Positions 24,279 through 33,378 of a stretch of 64,000 nucleotides of DNA are shown here, piece by piece (within the stretch, counting starts at the first letter, position 1; each line of letters starts with the position of its first letter). The notes below the pieces were generated by a model. The model saw nothing but the letters and a program-made list of their open reading frames with translations, was not told the origin of the DNA and made no database searches. The stretch spans positions 310,001 to 374,000 of the forward strand of contig NZ_MDJS01000005.1 in NCBI RefSeq assembly GCF_001705515.1, written 5' to 3'. Made by a program: the position numbers and the translations under genes. The DNA is from Mucilaginibacter sp. PPCGB 2223 (GTDB lineage: Bacteria; Bacteroidota; Bacteroidia; Sphingobacteriales; Sphingobacteriaceae).

Positions 24279-26030
24279 TTATTTTCCTTTACCAGGGGTT
24301 GGCGGGGTTGACGGCGGTGCCGCCGGACCGCCGTGGCGTGCGTAATATTGCATCACCTGTTTGTTGGCAGGGTCGAGCTCTTTGGCCTTGCCCCAGTTTT
24401 CGGCAGCTTTGGCCTCATCTTTAGCAGTTAACTCGTAATAGAAACCTAAATAGATATAGGCTTCCAGTAAGCCTTTTTTGTTATTTACCGGGTCGCCGCC
24501 GGCTTCGGCTATGTATTCTTCATAAAAAGGTTTGGCCAGACCTTTAAATTTCGAACGGTCTTCAGATTCGCGATCGTCGGCAACTTCGGCACGTAACAAC
24601 GTTACTGTTGCATTAGGCTTAGCCAGGTGGTGGTTTACATAGCTTAATGCAGTATCAGCTTTTACCAATAAGCTGGTATCAGGAGCAACTTTTGTTTTGG
24701 CATAGTTTCTTTGTTGGTCCTCAAAAGCATACTCGTAGCTGCGGCCCATGGTTAAGTAATCGCTCAGCTTGTGGTTTTTTGATTTTTTAATAAACAGATC
24801 ATAGTTATCGGCGGCTGCGGCATATTTATGTTGTGAGTATAATGACCGGGCAATTTCGCCATAAATATCTGATTGGGTGGTATCTAAAGCTATCGCTTTT
24901 TTAAGGTTGACGATACCGAGCGAATCCTGGCCATTGGTTTTTAACGCAACCTGTGTACGACCCAAATAAACATAATCGCCGGGGATGATACGTTTAGGCG
25001 CTGCTTTTGATAACCAGGTATTTAAAGCCTGCAACGCGGCCGGGTAGTTGCCGTTTTCGTAAGCAGCATAACCCAGGTAACGGTAAACGCGCAAATCGGT
25101 ATTGCCGGCTTTGGCCAGGTCGTTCGCTTCCTGCTCCAGGGTTTTCCAGTCTTTGGCGTACACCAAAAAGTCGGTGTAACGGAAACGCGACTCCAGCGAG
25201 CGGTCGGTCAGGTCTAAATATTTTTTGTAGAAATCAACCGCTTCTTTGTTTTTGGCGGCAGTTTGTTTCGGGTCGGCATTGGCGATCAGCAGATCGGTTT
25301 CGGCCATTTCGCGGTAAGCAGGGCCATAGTTCGGATCGAGTTTGATGGCTTCCTGGTAACCTTTAATAGCGTCGTCGAAGTTGCCAGCACCTTTGATCAA
25401 TACAGCTTTGGCTACTTTAATGTTCGGGGCGTTGGGGTCTAAGGTTTCGGCATCGGCATAGCTGGTGTAAGCATGGTTGGCATCACCAAAAGCCTGATAG
25501 GCATCCCCGAGAGTTAGGAATAACTCGGGATCTTTAGACGGGTTTTTGCCGCCTAAGGTTTTTGCTTTCTCTAAAACTGCAATGGCAGCTTCGGCGCGTT
25601 TTTGTGCAATGGGCTTTTTGCCCAACAGGTATGCTTTGCCTATGTAAACATAGGGTTTGGTATCTTTACCGGCAAGCAGCATGGCTTTGTCAAAATTGGC
25701 CGACGCCGAAGACGCGTTGTTATCGGTCAGATCGACAGCGCCTAAGCCCACAATGTTTAATGCAGATTTTGGGTTAACTGCCAAGCCTTTATCAAATAAG
25801 ATCTTGGCAGAGTCGGCATAATCCTGTTTAAGGTACACCCAACCGAGGTAAAAAAAGTTCTCGTCTTTAGTAGGTTGAGTAACCGTAAGGTTTTTCAACA
25901 TGGATTTAGCCTTTTGATATTGTTCAGCATCGATGGCTTTTTTAGCGTCGGGCAGACTTTGCGCAAAAACTGATGAACCTATCAATATCAGGCCTAATGA
26001 TGTGGTAACTAACTTGCTTGTTATTTTCAT
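24279..26030 (-). CDS. Exported tetratricopeptide-repeat protein (583 aa)
   Basis: A signal peptide (about 1-23, ending VFAQ) is followed by many TPR units across residues 27-560, for example AEQYQKAKSMLKNL, DENFFYLGWVYLKQDYADSA and GNFDDAIKGYQEAIKLDPNY. The end is Pro/Gly-rich. TPR arrays bind partner proteins; a periplasmic scaffold is likely. It is the last gene after exbB-exbD-exbD-tonB and the PstS-like lipoprotein, so it may work with that energy-transducing system. Confidence 0.85.
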   Translation of the reverse strand: MKITSKLVTTSLGLILIGSSVFAQSLPDAKKAIDAEQYQKAKSMLKNLTVTQPTKDENFFYLGWVYLKQDYADSAKILFDKGLAVNPKSALNIVGLGAVDLTDNNASSASANFDKAMLLAGKDTKPYVYIGKAYLLGKKPIAQKRAEAAIAVLEKAKTLGGKNPSKDPELFLTLGDAYQAFGDANHAYTSYADAETLDPNAPNIKVAKAVLIKGAGNFDDAIKGYQEAIKLDPNYGPAYREMAETDLLIANADPKQTAAKNKEAVDFYKKYLDLTDRSLESRFRYTDFLVYAKDWKTLEQEANDLAKAGNTDLRVYRYLGYAAYENGNYPAALQALNTWLSKAAPKRIIPGDYVYLGRTQVALKTNGQDSLGIVNLKKAIALDTTQSDIYGEIARSLYSQHKYAAAADNYDLFIKKSKNHKLSDYLTMGRSYEYAFEDQQRNYAKTKVAPDTSLLVKADTALSYVNHHLAKPNATVTLLRAEVADDRESEDRSKFKGLAKPFYEEYIAEAGGDPVNNKKGLLEAYIYLGFYYELTAKDEAKAAENWGKAKELDPANKQVMQYYARHGGPAAPPSTPPTPGKGK

Positions 26031-26086
26031 GGCTCAATTATTAATACTCTATATGTTTATTTTAGTTTGGATGTTTACTATGTTAA

Positions 26087-26995
26087 TTATTTACCGAAGC
26101 TAACTTCGCGGGTCGGTATCGAATCGGGCAGCAACCCCGACCGTAAAACGATGCGCTGGCCGCGCTCGCTTTCGAGGAAGGTTGCAAACCCGGTTGCCAG
26201 GCCGCGCCTGCCGGTACTGTTTATAATATATAAAGAACGCTGCAACGGATACTGCCTCATAGCCAAACTATTTTGCGATGGCGTAAAATAGCTTTTCGGA
26301 TCATCCTTGTTGCTCTCATCTTTAACCCCGACCATTTTAATCTTATCAACTAAAGCGGCATAGTATTTATCGGGCTCCAGCAGCCAGGTATAGCTTATAA
26401 AGCCTATGGCCTGCGGGTGTTCGCCAACGTATTTTATAACATCAACGTTTGATTTGAGCGCATAGATATTGTTTTGATTAAACTGATCTACGCCTGACAA
26501 ATCTTTCAAATATCTTGTAATGCTGGAGTTTGGGTTATCAAACACGATGGTTTTATTGGTTTTAACCTCTCCCCTGAGCATTTTTTTTATTTCGGCAACC
26601 GAAGTTAATGTATCGGTCGACGCTTTATTGACGATCAGTGCCACGGCATCTATTGCAAAGCAATTGATCTCGGGCGGTAAAGTACGTTTACGCAGCAGGG
26701 CTAACTCGTCTGGCTTTAAATTACGGGCCAATATAGCTACCCTGATGCTATCATTTAAAAAAAGCCGTAACGCTTCGTTTTCGGTTTTGTAGATCATCTG
26801 AGGATCGGCCTCTTTGTTAGTGGCTTTAAAAATATAAAGCTCCTGATCTAATATCGGCGAAAAAGATTCGTCGGCAACAAACTGCGCTTTTCCGGTTATA
26901 AAGGTATCGTTATGCTCTTTTACCCCGGAGCTGCAACCGCTAAACAGCAATAATGAAGCCAAAAAAGAAAATAAAACCTGCGAACTATTTTTCAT
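26087..26995 (-). CDS. PstS-like periplasmic substrate-binding lipoprotein (302 aa)
   Basis: The ATG at 26995 gives a lipoprotein signal with the lipobox LLFSGC. The rest matches PstS-like phosphate/anion-binding proteins: VALIVNKASTDTLTSVAEIK, the VFDNPNSSITRYLKDLSG block, and the FISYTWL and PLQRSLYIINSTGRRGLATG blocks. An in-frame codon at 27043 would add 16 residues and overlap the previous gene more. No Pst permease or ATPase is nearby; the place in a TonB operon suggests a sensing or coupling role rather than ABC uptake (inference). Confidence 0.82.
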   Translation of the reverse strand: MKNSSQVLFSFLASLLLFSGCSSGVKEHNDTFITGKAQFVADESFSPILDQELYIFKATNKEADPQMIYKTENEALRLFLNDSIRVAILARNLKPDELALLRKRTLPPEINCFAIDAVALIVNKASTDTLTSVAEIKKMLRGEVKTNKTIVFDNPNSSITRYLKDLSGVDQFNQNNIYALKSNVDVIKYVGEHPQAIGFISYTWLLEPDKYYAALVDKIKMVGVKDESNKDDPKSYFTPSQNSLAMRQYPLQRSLYIINSTGRRGLATGFATFLESERGQRIVLRSGLLPDSIPTREVSFGK

Positions 26996-27215
26996 TTGGC
27001 TGTTTTTTAAACAAACGCGAAATGCGGATAACATCGTACACAATTATTAGCGAGCCAAATAAAACTCTTTGATACTTCGGCATATCAAGCGGGAACTTAT
27101 CCCAAAAGATGATCATCAGCCCAAGTACGAGGAAAGCAATAAAAGTGATGATTCCTAAAATGAGGAGAAATCGCCTTGTGAGCGATTTCTCCCTATTGTT
27201 AAACTGTTGTAACAT
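26985..27215 (-). CDS. Small two-helix membrane protein (76 aa)
   Basis: The product has a basic N-terminus (NNREKSLTRR), two membrane segments (about 17-37 and 50-62) and a basic tail. No family is recognised. It starts 4 bases after tonB and overlaps the start of the PstS-like gene by 11 bases, so it belongs to the operon. Confidence 0.7.
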   Translation of the reverse strand: MLQQFNNREKSLTRRFLLILGIITFIAFLVLGLMIIFWDKFPLDMPKYQRVLFGSLIIVYDVIRISRLFKKQPNEK

Positions 27216-27219
27216 CGAA

Positions 27220-28050
27220 TTAGTTCGCGTCGCCTAAACTAAAGTTTACAGGCAGGGTAAACTGTACACGTACCGGTTTACCGTTTTGTACGCCTGGTTT
27301 CCAGTGAGGCGACATTTTTAACACGCGTACGGCTTCGTCGCCGGTTCCGCTTCCTGGCTCGCGGATAACTTTGATGTCGGTAAGGCTGCCGTCGCGTTCA
27401 ACAACAAACTGGATGTATACTTTACCCTGGATGTTGTTTTCTTTGGCGATAGACGGGTAACGGATGTTTTTTTGCAAAAACTTACCCAATGCTGCCTCAC
27501 CACCCGGATACTCCGGGTTAATTTCTACCGCGGTGAATACCTGGTTATCCGTTGCCTCGGTTACGTTTTTAACGTCGGCATTACCTACCGGCTCGTCGAT
27601 ACGAACTTCCTGGTTAGGATCACCTTTTTGCTCTTTCTGACCCGGGTCGGCAACTTCTAATTGCTTTTCGGTTGGCGGATCTTTCTCGCGCACCTCGTTA
27701 TCCGGCTTTACTACCGGAGGTGGGAAACGCACCTGGTCAACCTTGGGTTTAGGTGGTTCTTTGGGTGGTGGCGGTGGTGGTTTCTGTTTATCAAGCGGTG
27801 GTGGCGGCATGAGCACAACGTCGGTGACCTTCACCTTTTGATCCGCTTTTGGAATGAAGCCCTGAATTTTGTTCCAAATGGTTGGCGAAGCCAGCACAAA
27901 CACGAAGCACAGGATAGCGATAACAAGAGCCTTGTTTGTATTACGAGGGTTCTCTTTCCGCAGTTCGTATGCACCATAAGCCTGGTTACGACCTTTGAAA
28001 ACTACATTCAGCCATTCCGGATTAAAAATATCTACTTTTGATCCTATCAT
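27220..28050 (-). CDS. tonB: Energy transducer TonB
   Basis: One N-terminal membrane helix (about 41-60), a Pro/Lys-rich periplasmic stretch (PPPPLDKQKPPPPPPKEP), and a C-terminal TonB domain (about 185-274) with YPSIAKENNIQGKVYIQFVV and the PHWKPGVQNGKPVRVQF block. It passes proton-motive energy from ExbB/ExbD to outer-membrane receptors. It lies downstream of two exbD genes, with 52 bases between. Confidence 0.92.
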   Translation of the reverse strand: MIGSKVDIFNPEWLNVVFKGRNQAYGAYELRKENPRNTNKALVIAILCFVFVLASPTIWNKIQGFIPKADQKVKVTDVVLMPPPPLDKQKPPPPPPKEPPKPKVDQVRFPPPVVKPDNEVREKDPPTEKQLEVADPGQKEQKGDPNQEVRIDEPVGNADVKNVTEATDNQVFTAVEINPEYPGGEAALGKFLQKNIRYPSIAKENNIQGKVYIQFVVERDGSLTDIKVIREPGSGTGDEAVRVLKMSPHWKPGVQNGKPVRVQFTLPVNFSLGDAN

Positions 28051-28101
28051 TTCTTTGGACTGTTGTATTAATTAACGGTTAATTTTTTTAATTATTGTTG
28101 C

Positions 28102-28641
28102 TTAGTAATTACCATCGCGCTTAAGCAGTTCCAGCTCAACAGGTGTGATATCAACTATCGCATGACGCTCGATACCTGTGATGCTTAACTCATCAAGGGC
28201 CGATACCAGGTTTTCATAATTCGAGTGGTCGCTTGGTTTCACGATCACGATCATATCCTGGCCGCCATGTGTTTGCTTGATCTTATCTGAGTTTTCAACC
28301 AACGCTTTGCGCAAACCATCTTTACCAAAATGGTCGGTGGTCGGCGGTGTTTTGCCCGGCTCGCCTACAAACCATTCTACTTTATCGCGTGCGCCTAAAA
28401 GTATTGTCATGGTACGTGTAGCAGGCACAGGCAACTGATCGGGGTGCTTATCGTCCTTATCTGGCATTGCCAGGTCCATCGCTTTTGGCTTTAACAGGGT
28501 AGTGGTTAACATAAAGAAGGTGATGAGCAAGAAAGCCAAATCCACCATCGCCGTTAAATCGACGCGGGTTGAGGCTTTTTTCGACCTTACCTTGCCACCT
28601 TTATGTCCGCCGCCACCCCCGCCGGTATTTAATTCTGCCAT
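28102..28641 (-). CDS. ExbD/TolR-family biopolymer transport protein, second copy (179 aa)
   Basis: A Gly/Lys-rich start is followed by one membrane helix with the key Asp (STRVDLTAMVDLAFLLITFF) and a periplasmic domain (about 70-175). This Asp is the protonation site of the ExbB-ExbD motor. It lies 13 bases after the first exbD. Confidence 0.92.
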   Translation of the reverse strand: MAELNTGGGGGGHKGGKVRSKKASTRVDLTAMVDLAFLLITFFMLTTTLLKPKAMDLAMPDKDDKHPDQLPVPATRTMTILLGARDKVEWFVGEPGKTPPTTDHFGKDGLRKALVENSDKIKQTHGGQDMIVIVKPSDHSNYENLVSALDELSITGIERHAIVDITPVELELLKRDGNY

Positions 28642-28653
28642 TTTTTTATGTTT

Positions 28654-29268
28654 TTACATCCCTCGGGATGCAGTAATTAAACTGAATTTGTTAACTTTTT
28701 GCTTCTGCAGTATGGCAATGATCTTACCAATGGTAGGATACTCTTCTTTTTTATCGCCTTTGATGCAGATAAGTAAAGACTTGCCATTAAGCGCCGCATC
28801 GGCTTTACGTGCCTCCCTTACCCAATTGAAAAGTTCGTTACTTACCGAATCGGTAGGTATACCCGGCTGTTGTATTGATTTGGCTTTTTCGGGCTCGTTG
28901 ATCAACTGGTCAAGGTATCCTTTCAAACTGCCGATAGGCATACCGAAAGTAGGCAGGGTAATAAACATTGCTTTTTCCTGTGGGGTAAAAGTAACGTTGT
29001 ACAATTGCCCAACCTGCTCGAGCATAGAGGCGCGGATCTTGTCGCCCTCAACGCTAAAGAAAACCTTACCATGGCCAACTGTTAGCGTGGCAGTATTCTC
29101 TTCGGGCAATACTATGGTGTGGGTGTATGAAGGAATAGCCACGGGTACCGGATCGTCGGCTTTAAATTTCGACGTCATGATGAAAAACGTAAGCAGCAGG
29201 AACGCCACATCGCACATGGCGGTCATGTCGGTTGCTGTACTTTTTCTCGCTATTTTAACTCTGGGCAT
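28654..29268 (-). CDS. ExbD/TolR-family biopolymer transport protein, first copy (204 aa)
   Basis: The single membrane helix carries the conserved Asp in TDMTAMCDVAFLLLTFFIM; a longer periplasmic domain follows. Two ExbD paralogues behind one ExbB is common in Bacteroidota and suggests a mixed ExbD dimer. It is 73 bases downstream of the exbB-type gene. Confidence 0.92.
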   Translation of the reverse strand: MPRVKIARKSTATDMTAMCDVAFLLLTFFIMTSKFKADDPVPVAIPSYTHTIVLPEENTATLTVGHGKVFFSVEGDKIRASMLEQVGQLYNVTFTPQEKAMFITLPTFGMPIGSLKGYLDQLINEPEKAKSIQQPGIPTDSVSNELFNWVREARKADAALNGKSLLICIKGDKKEEYPTIGKIIAILQKQKVNKFSLITASRGM

Positions 29269-29341
29269 ATTTTTAATTTAAATATAAGTTCGTAAATATC
29301 AATTATAGCTGGTACTATAATTAACGCTTCGTTACATCAGA

Positions 29342-30172
29342 TTATTTTGATTTGTGCGATGCAGCGAATGTTTGAACTATACTGAAGCCGGTTTCGTCGA
29401 TTGCGTAAGTTAAAGTATCGATTTTTGAGGTAAACACGTTGTACATGATGATCGAGATAGCCGAAGTACTGATACCCAACGCTGTATTGATCAGGGCCTC
29501 AGAGATGTGAGACGATAACTCAGAAGCGTTTGGAGCACCTGCGGCGCCCATCGTACGGAACGCACCGATCATACCTAATACTGTACCTAACAGACCCATC
29601 AGTGTACCGATTGATACCAGGGTAGCGATGATGGTTAAGTTTTGCTCTAACATCGGCATTTCAAGCGAAGTTGCTTCTTCGATGTCTTTTTGGATAGCCA
29701 ATGTTTTTTGATCAACATCCATGCCTGTTTCAGCTTCCATTTCGCGGTATTTTTTCAAACCCGATTTGATTACGTTAGCAACCGAACCTTTTTGTTTGTC
29801 GCACTCGGCCGAAGCAGCATCAATGTTGCCCGAGTTTAAGAACGCCTGTACTTTTTTAACAAAAGCATCAACACTGCCACTGCCAGAAGCTTTGCTGATC
29901 ACTACGAAACGCTCGATAGAGAACGTGATCACCATTAATAAACAGCTCATGATAATTGGTACCACATAACCACCTTTGTGTACAAGGCCAAATACGTCTG
30001 TAGCTTCGGCAGAAGGGTCACCACCTTTATAATGGCTTCCGTCACCCAGGAAGAAGAAGAATACTAATATGGATACGATAATGCAAATTGGAATTGCAAA
30101 GGATGCGAACATGCTACCTGCTGAACTTGAGCTTTCTTTTTTAACAGGAGTTGGTTTTGGTGCGTTTGCCAT
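29342..30172 (-). CDS. exbB: MotA/TolQ/ExbB proton channel family protein (276 aa)
   Basis: It has an N-terminal membrane helix, a second after a short loop (YVVPIIMSCLLMVITFSIER), a cytoplasmic domain (about 110-180), and two C-terminal helices with LTIIATLVSIGTLMGLLGTV and the ALGISTSAISIIMYNVF block. It forms the stator-like channel that works with ExbD and TonB. It is first in its operon, and a -7 element lies at 30242-30249. Confidence 0.92.
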   Translation of the reverse strand: MANAPKPTPVKKESSSSAGSMFASFAIPICIIVSILVFFFFLGDGSHYKGGDPSAEATDVFGLVHKGGYVVPIIMSCLLMVITFSIERFVVISKASGSGSVDAFVKKVQAFLNSGNIDAASAECDKQKGSVANVIKSGLKKYREMEAETGMDVDQKTLAIQKDIEEATSLEMPMLEQNLTIIATLVSIGTLMGLLGTVLGMIGAFRTMGAAGAPNASELSSHISEALINTALGISTSAISIIMYNVFTSKIDTLTYAIDETGFSIVQTFAASHKSK

Positions 30173-30487
30173 TACTTTAATTTTAGTTTTTTAGTTTTAT
30201 AAATGTAAGTTAATTAATGTGCTACTTGTAAAACAGAATAACAAATTTAAAATATAAATGAATAAAAAAAACCTTTTTTAGTATTCTTTATAATAAATTA
30301 ACATTGACTGTTAATTTGTTTAATTGGTTATTCAATAACGTACTTAAATAAAAAAATTGCCTGTTATCGAGACAATTTTTTACAATACAAACCATTTTTT
30401 TTTATAAACGCAAGCGGTTACATTAATTTTTTTTGTAACTAAAACGATACTCGTGTGTCAAACGTACACCCAGGCTTTGCAAAATTT
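30173..30487. other. AT-rich intergenic stretch upstream of exbB
   Basis: No gene is seen. The stretch holds the exbB -7 element, a 9-bp inverted repeat (30351-30359 with 30373-30381), and a GGTTAC/GTAACT-type pair near 30417-30442. The composition is very AT-rich, as expected for a regulatory region. Confidence 0.5.
30242..30249 (-). promoter_or_regulatory. Possible -7 element for the exbB-tonB operon
   Basis: The minus strand reads TAAATTTG, a perfect TAnnTTTG, about 70 bases before the exbB ATG. No TTTG is found at the -33 position. Confidence 0.35.
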
Positions 30488-30829
30488 TTAACCGCCGGCC
30501 TTTTTGGCTTTGTAGCCTTCGGCCTGCAGCAGCGCTAAAATTTTATCGCGGAAATCGCCCTGTATCAATATCTCGCCATCTTTTACCGAACCGCCCACGC
30601 CGCATTTAGTTTTAAGTTTTTTGCCCAGCGCTTCCAGATCATCGGTTGCACCAATAAAACCGGCTATGGCAGTAACCATTTTGCCGCCGCCTTTGCGGTC
30701 GAGAAATATCCGGAGGCTTTGCTGCTGGGGGGGTAAGGTGCCCGTTTCCTTTTGCTCTTCGGCAGGGTATTGAAAGTCGGGATTGGTGGAGTACATGATG
30801 CCCGACATGTTCTTATTTCTTTTAGACAT
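30488..30829 (-). CDS. SUI1/eIF1-like translation factor (113 aa)
   Basis: The C-terminal SUI1 domain (about 40-110) has LRIFLDRKGGGKMVTAIAGF and the LKTKCGVGGSVKDGEILIQG signature. Bacterial members (YciH) bind the 30S subunit like eIF1. I take the ATG at 30829 (MSKRNKNMSG); a longer frame from 30883 adds an unconserved 18 residues. It is a single gene between intergenic regions. Confidence 0.87.
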   Translation of the reverse strand: MSKRNKNMSGIMYSTNPDFQYPAEEQKETGTLPPQQQSLRIFLDRKGGGKMVTAIAGFIGATDDLEALGKKLKTKCGVGGSVKDGEILIQGDFRDKILALLQAEGYKAKKAGG

Positions 30830-30964
30830 GGCTTTTTGCTTTGGGGCATAAAGGTAGGAAAAGGCTGGGAAGTCAAAATTCAAAATTAAAAAGCAAAAAA
30901 CTTTGGAGGGACTTGCCCGGGGAAGAATTATTTTGCCATCGGTGAAGATGCTTTAAAAATCCAA

Positions 30965-31852
30965 TTAACCTTTGTAGCCGGGGCCCACAATTACATTCAA
31001 TGAATCGGGGATAACATCTATTTGTACAGTGGCGCCAATAATGCTGGGCTCGCCATCGAGATGTACGGGGCCGGGGGTGGCGCGCTCGACCCTGATATGC
31101 CTGCCGCGGATGATCTCGACAAACTTTGAGCTTTCGGATGTTTTGGTCAGCATGCGCAGGCCCATTTCGGGTAAACGGTAGGGCGGGAAGGGTTTGATGA
31201 CACAAACATCCAGCAAGCCGTCATGAAGTGAAGCATGCGGCGATACGTGTGCGTTGTTGCCGTATTGCGATGAGTTGGCAAAGCTGAGCATAAAGGCCGT
31301 GCGATCGTAAACGTTGCCATCTATCTCCAGGTGGTACTCCTGTGCTTTGTATTTTGATATTTCTTCGATAGATGATCTGAGGTATGAGCTGAAGCCGCGG
31401 CGGGTGGTGTGCGAGAACACTTCGCTGATGTGGGCGTCGAAACCCATGCCGGCCATGTTAAAAAACCAGCGGCCGTTAAGCTGTGCCGAATCGATAGAAC
31501 GAATACTACCTGTGCTTAGCAGTTGAATGGATTTAACGGGGTCCATCGGTATTTGCAGGAAACGCGAAAGACCATTGCCCGAGCCATAAGGGATGATGCC
31601 TAACAGTTTGTCGGTTCCGGCTATGGCCGATGCAGTTTCGTTCACGGTGCCATCGCCGCCTACTGCTACAATGATATCGTAATGTTTGGCAGCCTCCACC
31701 GCTATCGCCCTGATCTCTTTATCGAGCGTGCTGAACTCGATTTGATACTCGTAGGCGTTATGATCGAGGTGTTTATGAATGAGTTGCGGAACCTGATCCT
31801 TTTTTTTGCCTCCCGAAACCGGGTTTATAATAAATAATGCTTTCCGTTTCAA
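30965..31852 (-). CDS. Diacylglycerol/lipid kinase family protein, YegS-like (295 aa)
   Basis: The kinase motifs are IINPVSGGKKKDQ near the start and VAVGGDGTVNETASAIAG, followed by GSGNGLSRFLQIP; the C-terminal part has VHLDGEP. It phosphorylates a lipid alcohol with ATP. No ATG precedes the conserved start, so I propose TTG at 31852 (MKRKALFIINP); a longer frame to 32020 would run across the metK promoter and riboswitch and has no family match. Confidence 0.85.
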   Translation of the reverse strand: MKRKALFIINPVSGGKKKDQVPQLIHKHLDHNAYEYQIEFSTLDKEIRAIAVEAAKHYDIIVAVGGDGTVNETASAIAGTDKLLGIIPYGSGNGLSRFLQIPMDPVKSIQLLSTGSIRSIDSAQLNGRWFFNMAGMGFDAHISEVFSHTTRRGFSSYLRSSIEEISKYKAQEYHLEIDGNVYDRTAFMLSFANSSQYGNNAHVSPHASLHDGLLDVCVIKPFPPYRLPEMGLRMLTKTSESSKFVEIIRGRHIRVERATPGPVHLDGEPSIIGATVQIDVIPDSLNVIVGPGYKG

Positions 31853-31886
31853 ATAATTGATGTGTTTCGGGGGCCAAAAGTACTTG

Positions 31887-31894
31887 TATTTTTG
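31887..31894 (+). promoter_or_regulatory. -7 promoter element for metK
   Basis: TATTTTTG is a perfect TAnnTTTG. A start about 6 bases further on would give a leader that contains the whole SAM-II-like structure (31931-32001). The -33 element (TTTC at 31865-31868) is weak. Confidence 0.45.
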
Positions 31895-31930
31895 AGTTAT
31901 ATAAAATTGTTTTAACTTCGCCAGCCGAAA

Positions 31931-32001
31931 GTGGACTGATTTTAAGTTGCCTGTAGAATGGCAACGCCGGATTGCAACCACGTAAAAAAGTGCTAAAACC
32001 C
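31931..32001 (+). promoter_or_regulatory. Probable SAM-II riboswitch in the metK leader
   Basis: The leader follows the SAM-II core in order: a P1 strand GTGG (31931-31934), CTGATTTTAAG, a 6-bp extra hairpin (31946-31951 with 31960-31965), GGATTGCAA, the P1 partner CCAC (31978-31981), GTAAAAAA, and GTGCTAAAACCC. GG at 31969-31970 can pair with CC near 31999-32001 to close the pseudoknot; the reference uses CC with GG, so this would be a compensated pair. SAM-II binds S-adenosylmethionine and is known from Bacteroidota. Here it would let SAM repress its own synthetase. The structure was matched from memory, not with a covariance model. Confidence 0.7.
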
Positions 32002-32073
32002 TGCTTCTTTTTTTACCCAATCCCTTCTGAAAGCCACAATTTAGCGGATTAACAAAAAAACTAAGGAATTTTT

Positions 32074-33324
32074 ATGTCGTATTTATTTACTTCAGAGTCG
32101 GTATCAGAAGGACACCCCGACAAAGTTGCCGACCAGATCTCGGACGCACTAATTGACAATTTTCTGGCATTTGACCCTGAATCGAAAGTAGCCTGCGAAA
32201 CGCTGGTGACCACCGGGCAGGTAATTTTGGCGGGCGAAGTGAACTCGAAAACCTACCTCGATGTGCAAAAGATCGCCCGCGACGTGATCAATAAAATCGG
32301 CTATACCAAGGCCGAATATATGTTTGATGGCAGCTCCTGCGGTGTGCTTTCGGCTATACACGAGCAATCGCCTGATATTAACCAGGGCGTTGACCGTAAA
32401 AAGAAAGAAGACCAGGGCGCCGGCGACCAGGGTATGATGTTCGGTTACGCTACTGTTGAAACCGAAAACTATATGCCCCTGGCATTGGATATTGCTCATG
32501 CGATACTGATCACGCTGGCCGAGATCCGCCGCGAAAACAGCGAGGTAAAATACCTGCGCCCGGATGCCAAAAGCCAGGTGACTTTAGAGTACGACGATAA
32601 TAACAAACCGGTACGTATCGACGCGATTGTGGTATCGACCCAACACGACGATTTTGATACCGAAGAGGCCATGCTGGCCAAGATCCGTAAGGACATCGTG
32701 GAGATACTGATCCCGCGTGTAAAAAGCAAGTACCCTAAATACAGCCACTTCTTTAACGATAACATCAAATACCATATTAACCCTACCGGTAAGTTTGTGA
32801 TCGGTGGCCCGCACGGCGATACCGGCTTAACCGGCCGCAAAATCATTGTGGATACCTACGGTGGCAAAGGTGCCCACGGTGGTGGTGCTTTCTCGGGTAA
32901 AGATCCTTCGAAGGTCGACCGCTCGGCGGCTTACGCAACCCGCCACATTGCCAAAAACCTGGTTGCTGCCGGCGTTTGCGATGAGGTGCTGGTACAGGTA
33001 TCGTACGCTATCGGTGTGGCGCAGCCTATGGGGATCTATGTAAATACTTATGGCACTGCCAAAGTTAAACTGACAGACGGTGAGATTGCGGCCAAGGTTG
33101 AGTCGATATTCCCGATGACGCCATACGCAATCGAAACCCGATTTAAACTGCGCAACCCTATTTATTTAGAGACCGCCGCTTACGGCCACTTCGGTAAACC
33201 GGCCCAAACCGTAACCAAAACGTTCACCTCGCCCGACGGTACCAGGAAAGAAGTTGAGGTCGAGCTGTTCACCTGGGAAAAATTAGACTATGTAGACAAG
33301 GTTAAAGCTGCCTTTGGCATCTAA
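32074..33324 (+). CDS. metK: S-adenosylmethionine synthetase
   Basis: Makes S-adenosylmethionine from methionine and ATP. The three signature regions are GHPDKVADQISDALID near the start, GAGDQGMMFGYA (about 109-120) and GGGAFSGKDPSKVDRSAAY (about 270-288). Length 416 is normal. Its leader contains a SAM-II-like structure, and a terminator follows at 33346-33376, so it forms a single-gene unit. Confidence 0.97.
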   Translation: MSYLFTSESVSEGHPDKVADQISDALIDNFLAFDPESKVACETLVTTGQVILAGEVNSKTYLDVQKIARDVINKIGYTKAEYMFDGSSCGVLSAIHEQSPDINQGVDRKKKEDQGAGDQGMMFGYATVETENYMPLALDIAHAILITLAEIRRENSEVKYLRPDAKSQVTLEYDDNNKPVRIDAIVVSTQHDDFDTEEAMLAKIRKDIVEILIPRVKSKYPKYSHFFNDNIKYHINPTGKFVIGGPHGDTGLTGRKIIVDTYGGKGAHGGGAFSGKDPSKVDRSAAYATRHIAKNLVAAGVCDEVLVQVSYAIGVAQPMGIYVNTYGTAKVKLTDGEIAAKVESIFPMTPYAIETRFKLRNPIYLETAAYGHFGKPAQTVTKTFTSPDGTRKEVEVELFTWEKLDYVDKVKAAFGI

Positions 33325-33345
33325 GAGCCCAAACTATAAATTTTG

Positions 33346-33376
33346 AAGCCTTTCGAGTTTATCGGGAGGCTTTTTT
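33346..33376. terminator. Terminator after metK
   Basis: An 11-bp stem with two G-U pairs (AAGCCTTTCGA with TCGGGAGGCTT) and a 5-nt loop is followed by TTTT. It lies between metK and the convergent YqaE-like gene, which stops at 33379, and may serve both. Confidence 0.8.
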
Positions 33377-33378
33377 GT

